Positions 23,631 to 27,592 of a DNA stretch of 27,592 nucleotides are shown here, in pieces. Positions within the stretch are counted from its first letter, which is position 1. The number at the start of each line of letters is the position of its first letter. This DNA is from an archaeon. Lineage in GTDB: Archaea > Asgardarchaeota > Hermodarchaeia > Hermodarchaeales > Hermodarchaeaceae. Both the position numbers and the translations under genes were made by a program. The notes under the pieces are model-generated. The model was given only the letters and a program-made list of their open reading frames with translations. It did not search any database and had not been told where the DNA came from. The stretch spans positions 1 to 27,592 of the forward strand of contig JABXGX010000163.1 of assembly GCA_016550405.1 (NCBI GenBank), given 5' to 3'.

Positions 23631-23640
23631 CTTTTATATG
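23631..23640 (+). promoter_or_regulatory. TATA box of the DUF72 gene
   Basis: CTTTTATATG is centred near 23635. A transcript start about 26 bases downstream would coincide with the GTG at 23660, so the message may be leaderless or nearly so. Confidence 0.45.
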
Positions 23641-23659
23641 CCTGAATTTGTGAATAAGA

Positions 23660-24511
23660 GTGATTTGTTTGATTCGACTTGGGACCTCCGGATGGAAATA
23701 TGAAGATTGGGTAGGTAGTTTCTATCCCTCTAAGAAGCACCAATTTACCTATTTCAGCAAGATCTTTAACACAGCTGAAATTAACTCGACCTTCTATACT
23801 TTTCCAAGTCGAAAGGTTGTCGATGTCTGGTCTCATGCACCAGAGAATTTCTTGTTCACAGCAAAAGTCCCCCAAGAAATAACTCATAAACTGCGATTAG
23901 ATGTGACTCAAGAAGCGGATCAACGGATGCTAGAATACTTGAAGCTGATGACTCCACTTCGGGAAGCCAAACGCTTGGGTCCTCTACTTATTCAACTCCC
24001 ACCATCCTTTTCAGCTGATGACATGGAGATATTAGAAGCCTTTCTCAACATTCTTCCAAGTGATTGGGAGTTTGCGATTGAGTTTCGCCATTTATCATGG
24101 ATGCAAGATGAAACCTTCAAGCTTCTCCGACGATATCAAATCGCCTATTGTATTGTTGATGAACCGCTCCTCCCTCCTCGTGCAGAAGTCACAGCACCGT
24201 TTGCCTATATTCGGTGGCACGGGCATGGAAAGAAACTGTGGTATTACTATCTTTACAACCAAGCTGAACTCGAAGCATGGATCCCCACGGTGCAAGAGAT
24301 CTCAGAACAGACTGGGAAAAGAGTCTTCGGGTACTTTAACAATCACTGGCATGGGTTTGCAGCAAGAAATTGTGTGGAAATGATGGAACTCTTGGGTTTG
24401 TCTCATCGTATGCCTAAACATGTCCGAGAACGTGTGAACCGCGTAACTGATGAACGGATAAGGCATAAGCCATCTCAACAATCTGTATTAACCGAGTTCT
24501 CGGATAGCTAA
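23660..24511 (+). CDS. DUF72 protein (TIM-barrel-like)
   Basis: The 283-residue protein matches DUF72 (YecE family) along its length: IRLGTSGWKYEDWVGSFYP at the start, FNTAEINSTFYTFPS, FLFTAKVPQEITH, LGPLLIQLPPSF, FAIEFRHLSW, YIRWHGHG and the closing FGYFNNHWHGFAARN. These positions hold the conserved acidic and aromatic residues of a TIM-barrel fold. The biochemical role of the family is not established. The start is GTG 23660, where the TATA spacing predicts the transcript begins; TTG 23669 (MIRLGTSGW) matches the family N-terminus better and uses GAGTGAT as SD site, a difference of three residues. The gene is single and convergent with the membrane genes beyond it. Confidence 0.88.
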   Translation: MICLIRLGTSGWKYEDWVGSFYPSKKHQFTYFSKIFNTAEINSTFYTFPSRKVVDVWSHAPENFLFTAKVPQEITHKLRLDVTQEADQRMLEYLKLMTPLREAKRLGPLLIQLPPSFSADDMEILEAFLNILPSDWEFAIEFRHLSWMQDETFKLLRRYQIAYCIVDEPLLPPRAEVTAPFAYIRWHGHGKKLWYYYLYNQAELEAWIPTVQEISEQTGKRVFGYFNNHWHGFAARNCVEMMELLGLSHRMPKHVRERVNRVTDERIRHKPSQQSVLTEFSDS

Positions 24512-24532
24512 ACTCAAATTGTGCTAAGTAGG

Positions 24533-24940
24533 TCAGGATTCCGGTTCTTCAACAAGTTTTGGCTTAATTTTTGAGTAACGATAAACCGGAATGCCAAACA
24601 TTCCACCAGCAAAGAGCATGCTAAAGGCTAGCGCTAAGTAATCAGAGTAGAAAGGATAAGGGCCTAAGAGTGCCTGAAACCATAAAAACACCATTATAAT
24701 TACAAATAAAACAGCCACTTGAACTACGTATAAGATACTGAATGCGCGCTTTCTTTGGTAATCATAGTAGTAACTGAATGCAAGTGTGACACCATAGATT
24801 ATCCCTAGACCAAGGCACCAACTCAAATTGAGTACAAAACTATAGTATGCAGTAACAACCAAGAGTACTGCCATCAAAATTGTTATAATTGTTATAGTTG
24901 GAGTCCACAGAATTTGCTTCCCCTGTTCTGCTTCTTCCAT
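24533..24940 (-). CDS. Four-helix membrane protein, unknown
   Basis: The 135-residue protein has helices at about 13-35, 40-60, 67-92 and 100-122, with acidic N- and C-termini (MEEAEQGK, KLVEEPES). The basic loop DYQRKR between helices 2 and 3 suggests that loop and both ends lie in the cytoplasm. GAGGCGAT six bases before the ATG is a fair SD site. It follows the 237-residue membrane gene by 20 bases on the same strand, so the two are probably one operon and may form one complex. No family recognised. Confidence 0.65.
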   Translation of the reverse strand: MEEAEQGKQILWTPTITIITILMAVLLVVTAYYSFVLNLSWCLGLGIIYGVTLAFSYYYDYQRKRAFSILYVVQVAVLFVIIMVFLWFQALLGPYPFYSDYLALAFSMLFAGGMFGIPVYRYSKIKPKLVEEPES

Positions 24941-24960
24941 TCTGAATCGCCTCTGTAAGG

Positions 24961-25674
24961 TTAGATTTCAACACGAATCACACCGTACGCGGTTAGCCAT
25001 AATCCGATGAGCATTATGACACGTCCCATGGTAATCACTTGACAGACGGGGAAGACACGGGTTTCAAGTAGGCCACCGATGAGGAAAAGGAGTAGTCCCA
25101 AGAGCACTAAGAAGGGCATAAACTTTGATTCGTAACCTTTGAACTTTTGGTAAAAGAAATCGATAGCTAACCCAATAAAAAATGTGAGTGAGAGACCGAC
25201 AGTGAAAATTACAACGAGGTCTGGGCGAATATCGGTGATGAGTGCGCCGCATACCCATTCCGCTGTAATGGAGTTAGTTAAGAATAAGACATCTGCTGTC
25301 ACAATAATCCATGGAAGGAAAATTAATAGTGCAATCCATTTATGCGTTTGAAGCCACATCGGATTCGCAATGAGAATACTCCAAATACCGATGAAGAACA
25401 AGCCTGTCATGAAAAGAATCCAGAATCCCTGCCAATAAGGAAGAATTGTAGGTATACCAGGATGGGTTGGAAAGAACGCTGCCCGGAATGCCCAGATTGC
25501 ATGCGCAGCACCAAACGTGAAGAGTGCGAGACTAAAAAAGACAGTTGGACGCCGTTCGGGGCAACCTTGTTTTGAAGCACGAAAGAGTGAAACAAAACCC
25601 AAAAGGAACGTCGAAATCGCAAAGATAGTACTGATGCTAAAAGCGAAAGCATTTGCTAAGATGTATTGAACCAT
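24961..25674 (-). CDS. Seven-helix membrane protein, unknown
   Basis: The 237-residue protein shows seven membrane helices (about 5-30, 45-65, 82-103, 113-131, 150-172, 185-202 and 210-233), with short loops and almost no soluble part. Loop 1 (RASKQGCPERRP) is basic, suggesting a cytoplasmic side. There is no Lys in helix 7 where microbial rhodopsins bind retinal. The layout recalls the 7TM sensor modules in front of histidine kinases, but no kinase domain follows. It resembles the neighbouring protein at 25834 in loop 1 and in helix 7 (GRVIMLIGLWLTAYGV compared with VRAITAVGFILFWFGY), suggesting an old duplication. The ATG at 25674 has only a weak SD-like GTGAT. Confidence 0.7.
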   Translation of the reverse strand: MVQYILANAFAFSISTIFAISTFLLGFVSLFRASKQGCPERRPTVFFSLALFTFGAAHAIWAFRAAFFPTHPGIPTILPYWQGFWILFMTGLFFIGIWSILIANPMWLQTHKWIALLIFLPWIIVTADVLFLTNSITAEWVCGALITDIRPDLVVIFTVGLSLTFFIGLAIDFFYQKFKGYESKFMPFLVLLGLLLFLIGGLLETRVFPVCQVITMGRVIMLIGLWLTAYGVIRVEI

Positions 25675-25760
25675 TAGAATTCATCACGGAACAGAGTTTT
25701 TATTCTAATCCTATAAAACCTTGTCTAAACCAGTCAAATCTTGCACGAGAGTTGAATACC

Positions 25761-25808
25761 CCTCTTAAGAAAAGAGGAAATCCGTACAAGTTTATCTCCT
25801 TGTACGGA
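25761..25808 (-). terminator. Paired hairpins after the second seven-helix gene
   Basis: TCCGTACAAG (25781-25790) and CTTGTACGGA (25799-25808) form a perfect ten-base stem with an eight-base loop. Next to it CCTCTT and AAGAGG (25761-25777) form a second small stem. On the minus strand these begin about 26 bases after the stop at 25834, with TTTCC between them. Confidence 0.6.
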
Positions 25809-25833
25809 ATGAATGAGGATTAGTTGGATTGTG

Positions 25834-26586
25834 TTATTTCCAGATCAGGTTCAGTAACCGGTACCCAAACCAAAAGAGGATGAAACCTACTGCCGTGATA
25901 GCTCGAACTGCGATGACTTCGAAAGTGGCTACTGGAAGGAAAAGCAACCCGAAATCAGCAATAATGGTGATGAAGATCATTAACAGACCTACCCACATGA
26001 GCATATCCTTGATGTAGACCTTCTGGCCTAATCCACGGCGTGAGCGCATGTAAAGTATGAGAGAGATTAGAGGGACAAGGCAAAGATAGAACACGGCATA
26101 AATAATTGCTAATGCTGTAAATCCTATCCCATAATACGTCGTAAGGTTTGGTGCAATCCATGTCACAAAACCATGAACTACAACAGTCGGATGAGTAAGG
26201 GCCGCAAACCACAGAAGGACGGCATAGCCACATGTTCCTAAAATCGGGATTAATATTCCATAGGATGATCGTCCACCAAAGTATTCCTTGTTAAAAACGC
26301 GAATAGACCAAAATACCAAGAAGAACCCAGCGAAGGCTAAGTACATACCCCATTGGACTGCCCAGCCACTAATCATTACGGCTGAGGCGTTGGGAATGAC
26401 AACTAGAGGACGTAAACCAATAACGAGATATGCTAAAGCGAAGAACCACAACATAAAGATCGCATAAAAGAGGAGTGTTCGATCTTGTTCAGGTCTGCGT
26501 ATATATTCTATGAAGAGCTGTAACCCAAAAAGAAGGGCAATTATGAATATCGTTAAGCTGACGCCAGCATCAAGAATAGTTGACAG
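25834..26586 (-). CDS. Seven-helix membrane protein starting at CTG
   Basis: The first ATG in frame is at 26454 and gives 206 residues, but the frame is coding-like for 44 codons upstream: a membrane helix (STILDAGVSLTIFIIALLFG) and a basic loop (YIRRPEQDR). A perfect SD site, GGAGGT (26598-26593), is followed after six bases by an in-frame CTG at 26586; no ATG, GTG or TTG is available. From CTG the protein has 250 residues and seven helices, matching the neighbour at 24961 in loop 1 and helix 7. TATA box TTTATAAA near 26625 would start the transcript near 26599, just before the SD site. Function unknown; it could be a sensor or transport component. Confidence 0.7.
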   Translation of the reverse strand: MSTILDAGVSLTIFIIALLFGLQLFIEYIRRPEQDRTLLFYAIFMLWFFALAYLVIGLRPLVVIPNASAVMISGWAVQWGMYLAFAGFFLVFWSIRVFNKEYFGGRSSYGILIPILGTCGYAVLLWFAALTHPTVVVHGFVTWIAPNLTTYYGIGFTALAIIYAVFYLCLVPLISLILYMRSRRGLGQKVYIKDMLMWVGLLMIFITIIADFGLLFLPVATFEVIAVRAITAVGFILFWFGYRLLNLIWK

Positions 26587-26592
26587 GTTAAT

Positions 26593-26598
26593 ACCTCC
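26593..26598 (-). promoter_or_regulatory. SD site that decides a CTG start
   Basis: GGAGGT on the minus strand is followed by ATTAAC and then CTG. The spacing of six bases is ideal, and no standard start codon lies in frame between here and 26454. Confidence 0.6.
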
Positions 26599-26621
26599 AG
26601 AGGCATGACTCCACTTGAAGA

Positions 26622-26629
26622 TTTATAAA
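26622..26629 (-). promoter_or_regulatory. TATA box of the seven-helix gene at 25834
   Basis: TTTATAAA is symmetric. On the minus strand it predicts a transcript start near 26599 and a leader of about 13 bases ending at the CTG. Confidence 0.45.
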
Positions 26630-26732
26630 AATGTAGCTTTTGTGACGAAAATTCTCAAGTAAAAAACTAACCTTCCCCTTTTTATCCGGAGACTTGCAAT
26701 GTAATGCCAATTCGTCACTAGGAGGACTCAAA

Positions 26733-27592
26733 ATGACCTCAACACTCCGCTTTGCCGTCGAATTTGTCCCCCAAGAAGCATATTGGCAAACAACTGCCCT
26801 AGGCATTCTTGCAGAAAAATACGGCTTCAGCTTTTGCTGGATCACGGACCATTTCAATAATCGGTCAGTCTATGTTATCCTTAGCCTGCTTGCAAATTAC
26901 ACCAATTCCATTATGATCGGACCAGGGGTGACCAATCCTTACCTCATAAATCCAGTTCAGACGGCCTCTACGCTTATGTCTCTGGATAACCTATCAGACG
27001 GTCGAGCGATGCTCGGAATCGGAGCAGGAGATAAAATCACCTTGAACCTGCTTGGAATCGAGCGAACAAAACCGCTCACGGCTGTCAAAGAAAGTGCCGA
27101 AATTTTTCGTACCATCTTTGATACAGGAAAGATCAAAGATTTCAACGGAGAGGTATTTAGTGTTGAGAAAGCCAAAGTAGCTTTTGAGAAGACAGGCAAA
27201 ATTCCCATTTATATCGGGGCTCAGGGACCAAAAATGCTTCAACTTGCAGGTGCGTTGGGCCAGGGAGTTTTGGTAAATGCTTCTCACCCAGTCGATTTTG
27301 GGTATGCAATGAAACAAATCAAGAAAGGCATCACTGAAGCAAAACGGAAACCCTCCGATGTGGATGTCGCAGCCTATGCAAGCGTCTCAGTGGCTACAGA
27401 TATGAATAAGGCAACCAAAGCCGCAGTTCCGGTCGTTGCATTCATTGTAGCAGGGTCACCCCCAGTGGTGTTAGAACGTCATGGGATATCTCAAGAAAGC
27501 GTTGAACCGATAACCAAAGGATTGAGTAAAGGTGATTTTCCTACAGCCTTTGGTGCAGTAACAGATGAGATGCTGGATGCGTTTTGTATTCG
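26733..27592 (+). CDS. mer: F420-dependent methylene-tetrahydromethanopterin reductase (partial)
   Basis: The frame runs off the right edge after 286 codons; the family has about 320-330 residues, so only the last part is missing. It is a luciferase-like TIM barrel with the Mer pattern: FVPQEAYWQTTALGILAEKY at the N-terminus, FCWITDHFNNR (34-44), IGPGVTNPYLINP (62-74), LSDGRAMLGIGAGDKITL (87-104) and IPIYIGAQGPKMLQLAG (157-173). Mer reduces methylene- to methyl-tetrahydromethanopterin with reduced F420, in methanogenesis or the methyl branch of the Wood-Ljungdahl pathway. AGGAGG (26720-26725) seven bases before the ATG is a strong SD site, and TTTTTATCC near 26682 may be the TATA box. Related F420 oxidoreductases exist, but the motif set favours Mer. 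Confidence 0.88.
   Translation, partial: MTSTLRFAVEFVPQEAYWQTTALGILAEKYGFSFCWITDHFNNRSVYVILSLLANYTNSIMIGPGVTNPYLINPVQTASTLMSLDNLSDGRAMLGIGAGDKITLNLLGIERTKPLTAVKESAEIFRTIFDTGKIKDFNGEVFSVEKAKVAFEKTGKIPIYIGAQGPKMLQLAGALGQGVLVNASHPVDFGYAMKQIKKGITEAKRKPSDVDVAAYASVSVATDMNKATKAAVPVVAFIVAGSPPVVLERHGISQESVEPITKGLSKGDFPTAFGAVTDEMLDAFCI

Noticed and set aside
23468..23887. Minus-strand frame of 139 codons
   Set aside because: It overlaps the end of the helical protein gene, its terminator and the DUF72 gene, all better supported.
1..27592. tRNA genes, CRISPR arrays and insertion sequences
   Set aside because: I saw no T-loop/acceptor pattern, no regularly spaced direct repeats and no transposase frames by eye; a tRNA and repeat search could overturn this.

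Overview
The window looks like a chromosomal piece of an archaeon. The evidence is a 23-codon gene for the archaeal/eukaryotic ribosomal protein eL41, an F420-type methylene-tetrahydromethanopterin reductase (Mer), a CooC-like nickel-insertion ATPase, an AbrB-PhoU regulator, a XerA-type recombinase, and TATA boxes rather than -35/-10 promoters. Many genes also have strong Shine-Dalgarno (SD) sites. Mer plus CooC points to a tetrahydromethanopterin Wood-Ljungdahl metabolism. Kinesin-light-chain-like TPR proteins, paired DUF362 proteins and eL41 would suit an Asgard-type archaeon, but that placement is inference. I saw no rRNA, tRNA, CRISPR array, transposase or phage structural gene.

Layout. 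1-3.9 kb: the tail of a membrane protein, an HNH endonuclease, an isoprenylcysteine-methyltransferase-like enzyme, three tiny membrane proteins, a QueG-like iron-sulfur protein and a small soluble protein. 3.9-6.5 kb: xerA with a terminator hairpin, a HEAT-repeat protein and two AT-rich non-coding tracts, one holding a dif-like inverted repeat. 6.5-12.6 kb, minus strand: a surface protein with a cytoplasmic zinc ribbon and its membrane partner, the eL41 gene, a four-helix membrane protein, and an 894-residue TPR-nitrilase fusion. 12.7-14.5 kb, plus strand: three overlapping genes (membrane protein, DUF362, unknown). 14.6-19.0 kb, minus strand: a tiny basic peptide beside an acidic protein, a basic protein with a possible ferredoxin-like fold, and a 975-residue UPF0182 protein. 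19.1-24.5 kb: CooC-like ATPase, DUF362, phosphoribosyltransferase (minus), AbrB-PhoU regulator, small helical protein and DUF72. 24.5-26.6 kb, minus strand: a four-helix protein and two apparently related seven-helix proteins. From 26.73 kb the mer gene runs off the right edge.

Themes worth attention. Several genes have no ATG/GTG/TTG where SD site and protein homology put the start: a perfect SD leads to CTG at 26586, a perfect SD leads to ATA at 12724, and the phosphoribosyltransferase has family-like N-terminal sequence upstream of its first standard start codon. A few genes are too small for ordinary gene calling (eL41 and a Lys-rich peptide). Several membrane or surface proteins have no function I can name. 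Most genes are followed by good hairpins, which gives fairly clear transcript ends.
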